Below, one piece after another: positions 1 to 8,320 of a stretch of DNA of 55,641 nt. Position numbers and translations under genes: made by a program. This DNA comes from Batkoa obscura (taxonomy: Eukaryota > Entomophthoromycota > Entomophthoromycetes > Entomophthorales > Batkoaceae), in contig JASVEC010000109.1 in the NCBI GenBank assembly GCA_030770535.1, positions 1-55,641 of the forward strand, given 5' to 3'. Under the pieces are notes generated by a model, which was given only the letters and a program-made list of their open reading frames with translations, had not been told where the DNA came from and did not search any database. Within the stretch, counting starts at the first letter, position 1; every line of letters starts with the position of its first letter.

Positions 1-537
1 ATTTATAGTATCAGAAGTATTTTTTATTCTTTTCTTCTAATATTCTGGGCATATTTCCATTCTAGTTTATCACCTAGTGTAGAATTAGGAGGAATCTGGC
101 CACCAATGGGTATAGAATCATTAAATATATGGGAATTACCATTATTAAATACTATTATATTATTATCATCAGGTGCTACAGTAACAACTGCTCATCATGG
201 ATTAATATATAAAGATAGAAAAATAGTAATATTAAGTTTAATAGCGACTTTAATATTAGCAATATTATTTATAGCATGTCAAGGATTTGAATATTATAAT
301 GCACCATTTACTTTCAGTGACGGTGCATTTGGTTCAACTTTCTTCTTTTCAACAGGGTTCCATGGAATACATGTAATAGTAGGAACAATATTCTTAATGG
401 TAGCTTTATATAGAGTATATAATTATGAATTAACTGATCAACACCATGTTGGATTTGAATCAGCTATATTATATTGGCATTTTGTAGATATAGTGTGGCT
501 TTTCTTATTTATATCAGTGTATTATTGGGGATCATAA
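1..537 (+). CDS. cox3: Cytochrome c oxidase subunit 3, 3-prime part (overlap copy)
   Basis: This is the C-terminal two thirds of Cox3, a core membrane subunit of complex IV; the window opens inside the gene. From position 106 on it is identical in protein to the complete cox3 at 36797-37588, including the conserved stretch around the histidine-rich TAHHG loop and the C-terminal WHFVDIVW motif. The first 50 or so bases differ from the other copy by small indels, which fits poor base quality at a contig end rather than a second gene. It ends TAA at 537 and is followed by a degenerate nad4L tail and a copy of the cox3 leader. Confidence 0.95.
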   Translation: MYSIRSIFYSFLLIFWAYFHSSLSPSVELGGIWPPMGIESLNIWELPLLNTIILLSSGATVTTAHHGLIYKDRKIVILSLIATLILAILFIACQGFEYYNAPFTFSDGAFGSTFFFSTGFHGIHVIVGTIFLMVALYRVYNYELTDQHHVGFESAILYWHFVDIVWLFLFISVYYWGS

Positions 538-574
538 GATAAAAAAAATCTAAATTAAGAATAGTAAAAATAAA

Positions 575-640
575 CAGCAATAAGATTAGGAATATTAGTA
601 GCATTAAATAAATAAAAAGGGAAAATATCATTATTATAAC
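575..640 (+). pseudogene. Degenerate copy of the nad4L 3-prime end
   Basis: About 66 bases match the end of nad4L at 36600-36665 with scattered substitutions (shared runs such as AATATTAGTAGCATT and GGGAAAATATCATTAT), then run straight into AACCTTCC and a copy of the cox3 leader. The order nad4L tail, AACCTTCC, cox3 leader is the native order at 36600-36796, so this is a segmental duplicate of the nad4L-cox3 junction placed in front of ORF A. It is too short and altered to code. Confidence 0.8.
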
Positions 641-645
641 CTTCC
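638..645 (+). promoter_or_regulatory. AACCTTCC octamer, candidate mRNA 3-prime processing signal
   Basis: One of at least nine exact AACCTTCC octamers per genome unit, each just downstream of a coding region. This one follows the nad4L-like remnant behind cox3 and precedes the cox3-type leader of ORF A. Confidence 0.6.
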
Positions 646-770
646 AATAAATTGACAAAGGGGAATCTTCTAATAAGGGATAGAGGTCCTCTGCATAAAA
701 GCAGAGGGAGGAATAGAACGGAATTTGAAAAGGGACTTCAAGAAAAAAGTAAAAATAAAAAAACACAAAA
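646..770 (+). repeat. cox3-leader repeat, copy 1 (in front of ORF A)
   Basis: About 125 bases nearly identical to the leader of the resident cox3 (36671-36796) and to copies at 6871-6995 and 8198-8320. It carries a hairpin with stem CCTCTGC/GCAGAGG and ends in an A-rich start context just before the ATG. This copy has GGAATTTG where the other three have GGAGTTTG. It presumably gives ORF A the cox3 expression signals. Confidence 0.85.
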
Positions 771-1552
771 ATGAATAATAAAGCGTATTTAGAATATAAA
801 ATATATAAAATATTATCAAATAGAATATTATGAATAATATTATATATATTATATATACAATTTTTATTTATTATATTAGGTTCACCTGTTTATTGTATGG
901 ATTCGGATAGTTATACTAATGCTGATGAAGTAAAAAAGGATAGTGAAGACACTAAAGATTTTAATAAAGAGCAATTAAAAACAGGTGTAGAGAGAACATT
1001 ATATCATTTAAAAGTAGCATTAAACGCAACAATAGGAGGAGCAGCATTAGGAGCAGCATTAGACGTAGCATCAGGAGATCCTAATGTAGGTAACAAAATA
1101 GCAATAGCAGGAATAGCAGGTGTAGCAAGAATAGGATTAGATGCAATAGAACATTCAATGTGTGAGAGTATAGACAACATGACAGAGGAAATATCAGAAG
1201 ATAGATCACCGTCTCCAAGTATTTATGATTTGAATAAAAGAAATAGTATATTCGATATAGAATCAATAAAAGAGTGGTTAAACAGCTTAGAAGAAAAAGT
1301 GAGAATCATTGTCTGTGGGGTAATAACTTTAGGAGGAGGTATATTATTATATATAACAAGAAAGATTAAGTTACATATTAGTGATAAAATATAAAAAAGG
1401 TTAATATAGAGAATGAAACATTAAAAAAAATAATAGAGAAAAAAAAAAATATGAGTAATATTTTTGACAAATTAAATTTATTAGTAATATGTTTCTTTAT
1501 TATATTAGGAATAATGATGATAATTTTTGCTGTATGAAAGTTTTATTTATAA
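771..1552 (+). CDS. ORF A, putative membrane protein of the CMD/glycine-rich family (overlap copy)
   Basis: Unknown function. The intact reading is the other copy at 37822-38604 (260 aa, UGA=Trp). Here a single-base length difference in an AT run near 1393 makes the frame close early, after about 207 codons; that is most likely sequencing noise. Visible parts: hydrophobic N-terminus (about residues 17-40) ending in the motif YCMD, an acidic Asn/Asp-rich linker, a Gly/Ala-rich hydrophobic segment (about 83-120), the motif SPSPSIYD (about 145-152), a membrane segment near 177-197, a Lys-rich stretch, and a last C-terminal membrane segment. It sits directly behind a copy of the cox3 leader and is followed by an AACCTTCA motif and a G/C hairpin. 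Confidence 0.75.
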
Positions 1553-1577
1553 AAATAAGCATGATTTAATAGAAAAA

Positions 1578-1612
1578 AACCTTCAATTCCCCCTTATATT
1601 TGAGGGGGGGGG
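1578..1612 (+). terminator. AACCTTCA variant plus G/C hairpin behind ORF A
   Basis: A one-base variant of the AACCTTCC octamer is followed at once by a CCCCCTTATATTTGAGGGGGG-type inverted repeat. Its position between ORF A and trnW fits an RNA 3-prime end or processing site. Confidence 0.4.
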
Positions 1613-1623
1613 GAGGAATAGAA

Positions 1624-1694
1624 AGGAAAATAATTTAATGGTAAAATAGTGGTCTTCAAAATCATATTTAAAGGTTCGAGTCCTTTTTTTCCTG
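1624..1694 (+). tRNA. trnW(uca): tRNA-Trp(UCA)
   Basis: Cloverleaf with acceptor AGGAAAA/TTTTCCT, anticodon stem GTGGT/ATCAT and loop CTTCAAA, giving anticodon UCA. It reads UGA and UGG as tryptophan, which matches the TGA codons in this genome. A close paralog with anticodon CCA lies at 32121-32191. Confidence 0.92.
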
Positions 1695-1779
1695 GGGGGG
1701 GTAGAAAATTAATTTGTAATGGATATATATAGATTAGACAAAGGGGAAATCTAAAGAGAAGGGAAGAAAAAAAAAGAAA

Positions 1780-3614
1780 ATGATAAAAAATATAATAAAT
1801 AGCATAATAATAAATGACGCACCAGAACCATGGCAAATAGGATTTCAAGATAGTGCAAGTCCAATAGCCGAAGGAATATTAAGGATACATAATGAAATAC
1901 TATATTATTTAATAGTAATATTAGTATTAATATGTTGGGTTTTAACATCAATTATAGTTAAATACAATGAAAATAGTAATAAAATAAAATATAAATATTT
2001 AAACCACGGGACATTAATAGAATTAATATGGACAATAACACCAGCATTAATATTAATAGCGATAGCAATACCATCATTTAAATTATTATATTTAATGGAT
2101 GAAGTAATAGAACCTACAATAACTTTAAAATTTACAGGTTTCTTATTAGGTGGCCTGATATTATATATAATAAATAAAAGAAAAGATACCTATGAATTAA
2201 TCTATGAAAATCAAATAGAAATAATAGGTGAAAAAAATAAGATTTTTAACCCTAACTTACATATAATGAAATTTAATAAACCAAATATAAGAGCAGATAA
2301 AAGAATAGGACCTCATAATAAAGAAATAATATCAGTGATAATAGGATCATTATTAGGAAGTGCCTATGCTAATAGAAAATCAATAGAAGGAATAAGGATA
2401 GTATATAATAAAGGGAGGGAGTATAAGGAATATATAGATTATATATATGAAAAATTAAATAAACAAGGATATTGTACAAATTTATTACCGAGAAAATATA
2501 TAAGAGAAAGAAAAAAAGGTGACCAAATAAAAGAATATATCGGATATGAATTTAATACATTTACATTTAGAAGTTTAAATTGAATACATAAAATATTTTA
2601 TAAAAATGGAAAAAAAGTAATAAATCCTAAAATAGAGAAATATATAGATCCATTAGCATTAGCAATATGAATACAAGATGATGGAGGTTGAACTGAAAAT
2701 GGAGTAAGAATATCAACAAATAGTTTAAAATTAGAAGAAGTACAATTTATAGAAAAATTACTAAAAAAAAAATTTGAATTAAATTGTACAATTCAAAAAA
2801 TTCAAATTCCTGATAAATATTTCATATATATAAAAATAGAGTCAATAGATAAATTAAGAAAAATAGTATTACCATATTTTCATAAATCAATGTATTATAA
2901 ATTAGGGTTAAAAATATAAAGTTCTTTTCATGGCCGAAGGGCCTCAAATAATATATATAATAGTCGTGAGATATAAGAAAATATATTTCTAAGATCTCGA
3001 CAGGGATCTTAAAGGATAATGGGTAATTATCTTTTGGCGACACGAGTGTAAACGGTTAAAATATAATTATAAATCAATACCAGAAAACTTTCTTAATGGG
3101 AGTTTTTAAGTAATTATACAAGACCGTCAGTAAATGATTTTTATTTTTTTATATTTACTGCTACAGACTGGGTCACTTGTGGGTATCATAAAGATGCTTA
3201 ATGTACAGTCGAACGCATCAATGGTATTGGACTACAGAATATTCAGATTATGTAAATGAATCAGATAATATAGAATTTGATAATTATATGGTTCCTACTG
3301 CTGATTTAGAATTAGGAAGATTAAGATTATTAGAAGTAGATAATAGAGTAATAGTACCAGTAGATACTCATGTAAGAGTAATAGTTACAAGTACAGATGT
3401 AATACACTCATTAGCAGTACCTTCATTAGGAGTTAAAATAGATGCTATACCTGGTAGATTAAACCAATCTTCATTCTTAATTAAAAGAGAAGGGGTATAT
3501 TATGGACAATGTAGTGAATTATGTGGTATTTATCATGGGTTTATGCCAATAGTAATAGAGGGTGTAAGTTTAGAAAAATATTTAGTATGGTTAAATGAAC
3601 AGTTAGAAGGATAA
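1780..3614 (+). CDS. cox2: Cytochrome c oxidase subunit 2 (2 exons)
   Basis: Cox2 is the complex IV subunit that carries the CuA centre and accepts electrons from cytochrome c. Exons are 1780-2139 and 3216-3614, giving 252 aa, the usual length. Exon 1 has the short exported N-terminus and two transmembrane helices (the second in the [13 protein letters not shown] region). Exon 2 opens with HQWYW and contains the CuA ligands in [16 protein letters not shown]. The splice site lies between FTG and HQWYW: exon 1 ends in T and the intron ends in G, the group I rule. The intron ORF is continuous with exon 1. AACCTTCC follows six bases... within the first nine bases around the stop region, directly after the TAA. 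Confidence 0.97.
2140..2919 (+). CDS. LAGLIDADG endonuclease/maturase ORF in cox2 intron, fused to exon 1
   Basis: The reading frame of cox2 exon 1 runs on through the intron to TAA at 2917-2919 using TGA as Trp. The protein resembles the LAGLIDADG_2 class: motif one [12 protein letters not shown] and motif two LALAIWIQDDGG. It probably arises by proteolysis of a Cox2-endonuclease fusion, as is known for such intron ORFs. It resembles the cob intron 2 protein (shared KRIGPH and GSLLG features). Both motifs are present and no break is seen; activity is not known. Confidence 0.85.
2140..3215 (+). mobile_element. cox2 group I intron
   Basis: A 1076-bp group I intron: upstream exon ends in T, intron ends in G. 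The 3-prime catalytic core (about 2935-3215) has conserved stretches CTACAGACTGGGTCAC and GATGCTTAATGTACAGTCG. Those stretches also occur in cob intron 2, so the two introns look like close relatives of the same subgroup. Confidence 0.85.
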
Positions 3615-3633
3615 CCTTCCATAATATGAAAAA
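3604..3633 (+). repeat. 30-bp direct repeat of the cox2 tail, copy 1
   Basis: These 30 bases span the last codons of cox2, its stop and AACCTTCC (3613-3620). They recur exactly at 4456-4485, on the far side of the GIY-YIG remnant. The octamer is the proposed cox2 mRNA 3-prime processing signal. Confidence 0.85.
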
Positions 3634-3767
3634 AACATTAATAAGAGAATAAAGGAAGATAATAAATAGAATATCAAAAGAGCGAAAACAAATTATTAAA
3701 TTATAGTTTAGATCCAATTATTTAAGAATCGGGAATAGAAAGTATAAAAAAATAATATAAATAGAAG

Positions 3768-4455
3768 AATAAAGCGTGTATAAATAGAGAAAAATATAGA
3801 AAACATCATGATCGAGTATATATAGGATCAACAGTAAATTTATATAAAAGGATTTATGATCATTATCGAAATTCTACTTTAGATATACTCAGACATCCTA
3901 AGTTATATTCATATATAAATAAATACGGATGATCTAATATGGAAATACAAATAATAGTTTTATTACCAGAATATAATAAACAAAATACGATTGAAATTAC
4001 AATAGCTAAACAAATATTAAGTAAATATGAACTAATGATAAGTGAACTATATTTAATAGATAAGAATAAACCAAGTTTAAATATAGATCTAATAGTTAAT
4101 TATGGAGGTTTACCAAATAAAGGAGGAACTGGTTATAAAGTATTGGAGGAAGAAATATTATTAAGATCGATTAAGAGGAAGAAAATTTGATCCTAAAACA
4201 ATAGAATAAATAAAATCAAAAGCATTTGGTAGACCAGCACAAACTAGAACTAAAATGTCTATTTCTTCAGGTGGAGTGAAAATTTATGTTTATACTTTAG
4301 ACTTAGTAAAATGTAATGAATTTCCGACTAAATCAGCGGCAGCTAAAGCTCTAGGTTGTTCAATTAGAACAATAGATAGGAGATGTAAAGATAGTAAACC
4401 TTATTTTATAGAGGGAGGTCCATATATATTATCTTTTGAGCCTAATAAAAAATAA
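3768..4455 (+). pseudogene. GIY-YIG homing endonuclease remnant
   Basis: The piece starting near 3830 reads VYIGSTVNLYKRIYDHY, the YIG half of a GIY-YIG nuclease domain, and continues to LYLIDKNKPSLN, the usual C-terminal part of that domain. A second piece in another frame (4255-4455, 66 aa) has KSAAAKALGCSIRTIDRR, a NUMOD1-like DNA-binding repeat found at the C-terminus of such enzymes. The GIY half is not recognisable and the frame is disrupted between the pieces, so this is a decayed free-standing homing endonuclease outside any intron. It lies between the two 30-bp cox2-tail repeats, which suggests it arrived with duplication of that tail. Confidence 0.75.
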
Positions 4456-4485
4456 TAGAAGGATAACCTTCCATAATATGAAAAA
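4456..4485 (+). repeat. 30-bp direct repeat of the cox2 tail, copy 2
   Basis: Exact copy of 3604-3633, including AACCTTCC at 4465-4472. It flanks the GIY-YIG remnant on its right. Confidence 0.85.
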
Positions 4486-4684
4486 TATAAAGAAAGAAAT
4501 ACTCGTAAACATTGGGTGGCCCGCAGGTAGGGCAAACAATTAGAACAGAATGGGGAGAAAATGAATAGAATAAATAATATTAAAAATATATGAGGGAAAA
4601 ATTTCCTTATATAACCTACCCGAAAAATGAAAGGCTGCATAGAGCAAAAGAGAGACGGGGGACTAAGGATAGAAAAAGTAGAAA
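4486..4684 (+). other. Spacer before ORF211
   Basis: No gene recognised. It is locally richer in G and C than its surroundings (around GGTGGCCCGCAGGTAGGGC at about 4515) and has a short inverted repeat GGGAAAAATTTCC. It may hold the leader of ORF211 or an eroded fragment. Confidence 0.4.
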
Positions 4685-5320
4685 ATGATAATAACAAATT
4701 TTAATTTAATAAAAAAAAAAGAACAAACAATATATTCTGTTTGTGCTATATATGTAGAATATGATAAATTTATAAATGGTATAAATAGAAGAGAAGCATA
4801 TCTGAAAAAATATTATAGTAATAGAGACCTAAGGAATCCTAAAGGTATAAATTATGAACCAATACAATTTGAAATCATTTGTAATAATAAGAAAGATTAT
4901 AATATTTTATTAGGATTAAATTTACTAAAAAGTAATTTTAATAAAATTAATATATATAATAATAAATTTGATTATTTAATTAGTGATTTAGAAAATGTTA
5001 TAAATCAAAGTATAAAAGAATTTGAAGAGGCTTCTAATATACAAATAGATAATGAGGTATATTTTGATGAGATGTTAAATAGTTATTTAAATTTATTTAA
5101 AAGGAAAATATATTGTTATTTTAATATGGAAATGTATGAAGTTATAAAAGAATTAAAGAATAGAGGTGTAGTAATTACTGGAGGTAGTTCAATAAAAAAA
5201 CATATATTAAATCCACAACATTATAGATTATTTTCACTCTGTAAAGAAATCTTTATTAATGAGCAAGATATAAATAATTCTTATAAAAATAATGAAAAAC
5301 TAAGATTTAATAAACCTTAA
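4685..5320 (+). CDS. ORF211, hypothetical protein
   Basis: An open frame of 211 aa with ATG start and TAA stop, preserved in both copies of this region. It is rich in Asn, Ile, Lys and Tyr, and no membrane segment, signal peptide or known motif is evident; the C-terminal part has GVVITGGSSIKKHI and looks soluble. It lies between the GIY-YIG remnant and a nad2 fragment, inside a block bounded by cox2-tail duplicates, so an origin from a mobile element or mitochondrial plasmid is plausible. No recognisable homology to plasmid DNA or RNA polymerases was seen. Confidence 0.55.
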   Translation: MIITNFNLIKKKEQTIYSVCAIYVEYDKFINGINRREAYLKKYYSNRDLRNPKGINYEPIQFEIICNNKKDYNILLGLNLLKSNFNKINIYNNKFDYLISDLENVINQSIKEFEEASNIQIDNEVYFDEMLNSYLNLFKRKIYCYFNMEMYEVIKELKNRGVVITGGSSIKKHILNPQHYRLFSLCKEIFINEQDINNSYKNNEKLRFNKP

Positions 5321-5635
5321 ATTAATACTAAGTTTCTATCAATAGCAAGGCTGAGTACTTATTATATGAAAACCATTATAATGAATATAGTATTATTCAT
5401 ATAGTGCAACAGAATATAAAACAGGGATAGGGAGATTAATAAATATAAATAGGATGACGATGATAGTGTTCTTATATTCTGCAATATTAAGTATTAATAT
5501 GACTGATATAAGAAATTCAGGAATAAGAATATATAATAGGTTTTCGATAACGACGGGTCAGGAGTAAAAGAAAAAGAATATATAAAGGGTTAGATAAACC
5601 AAAAATATCTATTTAGATGATAATAAAATAATAAA
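5321..5635 (+). other. Spacer with nad2 fragment
   Basis: Non-coding stretch between ORF211 and the broken RNSPLN ORF. It has a small hairpin (TGAATA/TATTCA near 5393) and then the nad2 5-prime fragment listed separately. Nothing else was recognised. Confidence 0.5.
5428..5545 (+). pseudogene. Fragment of the nad2 5-prime coding region
   Basis: About 115 bases match nad2 from about 16078 on, almost identical over the first 65 bases (for example GGATGACGATGATAGTG) and then diverging. It lacks the nad2 start and most of the gene. It lies about 90 bases upstream of the broken RNSPLN-family ORF, repeating the pattern of foreign ORFs preceded by duplicated pieces of resident genes. Confidence 0.8.
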
Positions 5636-6372
5636 ATGAAAAAAATAAAAGATTTTCTTTTAGGATTTAAAAAAGGGTGGGAATTATCAATATTGCCAAA
5701 TAAAATTAGTAAATTTCATAATAGTCCATGGATAAGAATATTTAGAGTAGTAGGTGGTTTATCTATATTAATTTGTTTAGGGAAAGGAATAATAATAGAC
5801 TCCAAATTCATTATCTATGTAGTCCCTATTACTATAGTATATTTTATATATACATTAATAATATTAAGTATAAAAATAAAACATATAATATATATATGGA
5901 AATCAGGAAAATTAGATTTCAGAAATTCCCCATTAAATAAATAAATGGGTTTAGGGGCTAGATTAGCGTGTAAAAGGAGCCTGTGAATATGGATTAGTTT
6001 TTGGATCTTTTTTAGGGGCTGGATTTGGAATAGATCAGATTTTGACTAATTCAATCTCCTCTGGTGGCAGTATTTGGTCCAATAATAGGAACAGGGTTAG
6101 ATAATATATTAAATAAAATAGGAATAAAAAATCCAAATATAGATAGTAATCTAATGGAAATTAAAGAACAAATATCTAAAGATAAAGTAAATAAAGGAAT
6201 GGCTATAAATATATTAAGAGAATTGCAGGAGTTAAAAGAAATGCAAGACAATGAATTGATATCAATGGTGAGATAAGAGTTAGGAGAAGAGTTAGCCAAA
6301 AAAATATCAATAATGGGTGAGGATAGTCAGAAGTTAATAAATCATATAAAGGAGAAATATAATGATAAATAG
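5636..6372 (+). pseudogene. Broken ORF of the RNSPLN family (paralog of ORF268)
   Basis: The first open piece (5636-5944, 102 aa) has an N-terminal soluble part with ILPNKISKFHN, two membrane segments (about residues 35-55 and 60-85) and ends in DFRNSPLNK. A second open piece (6064-6276, 70 aa) has FGPIIGTGLDNILNKIGIKN and a helical Lys/Glu-rich tail, and related sequence goes on to about 6372. Together they follow the same order as ORF268 at 21998-22804 (FHN, IxR, EIRNSPLN, then DKILTKIGINKN and a charged helical tail). This copy is interrupted by at least two stops or shifts. From memory, similar RNSPL proteins occur as unassigned ORFs in basidiomycete mitogenomes; that link is unverified. 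Confidence 0.65.
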
Positions 6373-6870
6373 AAGCAAATCGATAGTAGTGAGGATAACC
6401 TTATTCAATCCTCAAGTATAAGGGGGATAAAAAGGTTCTAGGTCAACATAGGAGTCGGAAGCCAGCCCTCCTTATAATTAGCAGAAAACTTGTTCTAATT
6501 AATATATTAATAATGCCAATAGTAATAGAAGGAGTAAGCTTGGAGAAATACTAAGTATGGTAAAATGAACAAGGGTAGAATCATATAAGATGGAGCCTTC
6601 CGCCAGTTTACAAATAAGGAATTGGAAAATAATTAAACCATTTATCTTATTAGGATTTTATCACATTTTATGGTTCTTGATAATTAGAAGAAGGAAAATA
6701 GGAGAGCACTAATATATTAGTAAAAAAGGAGGGTATCTATCTAAAAATAAGAGGTGAAGTATCTGCATAATCTGAATATATAGTGCAGATATATAATACC
6801 TTTATACTTAAAGGTATTGGGGATAGAATATTAGTAGGAATATATAGTTTATTATTATAAAAAATTATCT
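6373..6870 (+). other. Non-coding region with gene fragment and hairpins
   Basis: About 500 bases without an intact gene. It holds a degenerate cox2 tail (6511-6575), an AGCCTTCC variant (6594-6601) and two hairpins: GTATCTGCA/TGCAGATAT (about 6760-6792) and AATACCTT/AAAGGTATT (about 6796-6820). It may be a graveyard of recombination products; no origin or promoter could be identified. Confidence 0.5.
6511..6575 (+). pseudogene. Degenerate copy of the cox2 3-prime end
   Basis: About 65 bases align with cox2 codons near 3541-3606 (shared ATGCCAATAGTAATAGA and TTAGTATGGTTAAATGAAC-like runs, with scattered changes and a stop). With the repeats at 3604 and 4456 it is the third copy of the cox2 tail, and it brackets the whole foreign block. 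Confidence 0.75.
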
Positions 6871-6995
6871 AATAAATTGATAAAGGGGAATCTTCTAATA
6901 AGGGATAGAGGTCCTCTGCATAAAAGCAGAGGGAGGAATAGAACGGAGTTTGAAAAGGGACTTCAAGAAAAAAGTAAAAATAAAAAAAAACAAAA
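6871..6995 (+). repeat. cox3-leader repeat, copy 2 (in front of ORF B)
   Basis: Near-identical to the resident cox3 leader, with the CCTCTGC/GCAGAGG hairpin and the AAACAAAAATG start context. This copy lacks the AACCTTCC octamer at its left edge and has ATTGATAAAG instead of ATTGACAAAG, like the copy before ORF C. Confidence 0.85.
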
Positions 6996-8186
6996 ATGAA
7001 TTATAAAATACAAGCACAACTTTTACATTTAGTAGAACCATCACCTTGGCCTTTAACTATATCATTAGGTTTAGGTATAATGATTATAGGTGGGATTATA
7101 ATTTTTTTAGGATTAGGAATAGGATTATTTTTATTAATGATAAGTTTCTTATTTATTATGAGTTTAATAATAAAGAAAAAGAAAATATATCAATTAATAG
7201 AAAAAGTAGAAGTTAATATACAATTAAATATTCTTAACATATTTAATAAAAATAAATATATTACTTATTTAATATGTTTTTTTGTATGTAATTATATATT
7301 AATAAAAACTGGAAATATAATCCAATGTATGGATGGAATAGATGGACCATTGACTCCTGACTCGTCTCACAATGGAGACGATGATTTAGAAATAGATTTA
7401 AATATACAAAATCTAGAATCTGAAACAGAAAGGGGTATAAATGAAGAGGATAATAACAATATATTAGATTCTATAGCAGAGAGAATCATAGATGATAGTA
7501 GAGAATCATTATCATATACAATAGAGGAGTTTATGGATATACCAATACATATAGATACTTCTGTAAGAGGAGTGTCAAATTTTACTTTAAGTATAGTAAG
7601 TGGGGCTGGTGTAGGAATGGGTATATACTCTGGAGTGAGAGCGGCAGTAAGTGGATATAATTTAATGAGACCTAGACCAAGTGCATTAATAGGAGCTGGA
7701 ATGGCAATAGTAGGAGGGATATCAGGAGGATTAATAATGTTAGCTTCAAGACAGTGAAGCAATGGAAGTATAAACAATGGAAGAATAACAATAGGGAGAT
7801 CAAGTAGAAATAACTCAATAGGTTCTGATAGTGATAATTCAAATAGCGAAGGAGGACCATTAAGATCTGTATTGGAATTTGATATACAAGATTATATAGA
7901 CGAACCTATAGTAGTAACATTGTTTGTAATAGTAACATTATTAATAATTTCAATACAATTATTAAATTTTATAATATTAAGATTAATGTTTATAAAATTT
8001 TATGATAAAATAGAAATTAGATTAAAAAATTACCCGAGAATAAGTAAGTATAGTTTAAAGATGAAAAATATATTTTTAAAGGTAAGTACTATATATTATA
8101 TTATAGGTATAATAATAATATATATAAATATACTAAGTAGCATATATTTTATAATAAAAATTTTAAATGAAATAGTAAAAATTTAA
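6996..8186 (+). CDS. ORF B, cox3 N-terminus fused to a CMD/glycine-rich family protein
   Basis: 396 aa with one internal TGA read as Trp at 7755-7757. The first 40 or so residues are a slightly diverged Cox3 N-terminus (MNYKIQA, HLVEPSPWPLT, SLGLGIM), so leader and start of cox3 were taken over together. After two membrane segments and a Lys-rich linker comes a third hydrophobic segment ending in IQCMDGIDG (about residues 109-117), a long acidic linker, a Gly-rich hydrophobic core (SGAGVGMGIYSGV, then SALIGAGMAIVGGISGG), a Ser/Asn-rich stretch and two C-terminal membrane segments with RLKNYPRISKY between them. The order matches ORFs A, C and nad5 extension D. Function unknown; probably an inner-membrane protein. 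Confidence 0.75.
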
Positions 8187-8189
8187 AAT

Positions 8190-8320
8190 AACCTTCCAAT
8201 AAATTGATAAAGGGGAATCTTCTAATAAGGGATAGAGGTCCTCTGCATAAAAGCAGAGGGAGGAATAGAACGGAGTTTGAAAAGGGACTTCAAGAAAAAA
8301 GTAAAAAAAAAATAAAAATA
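8190..8320 (+). repeat. AACCTTCC plus cox3-leader repeat, copy 3 (in front of ORF C)
   Basis: AACCTTCC at 8190-8197 follows the stop of ORF B by three bases. The leader repeat with its hairpin then runs to the ATG of ORF C at 8321. Confidence 0.85.

Noticed and set aside
509-766. Leu/Phe-rich minus-strand frames across the window
   Set aside because: They are antisense to recognised + strand genes or leaders in AT-rich DNA and show no family features.
4685-6995. Integrated linear plasmid with DNA or RNA polymerase
   Set aside because: No polymerase motifs and no terminal inverted repeats were seen; only small accessory ORFs are present.
8204-8320. N-terminal extension of ORF C (and of cox3 at 36677) through the leader
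   Set aside because: The leader has no stop in frame, but the same leader precedes cox3, whose true N-terminus is well known; the extension is leader sequence, not protein.
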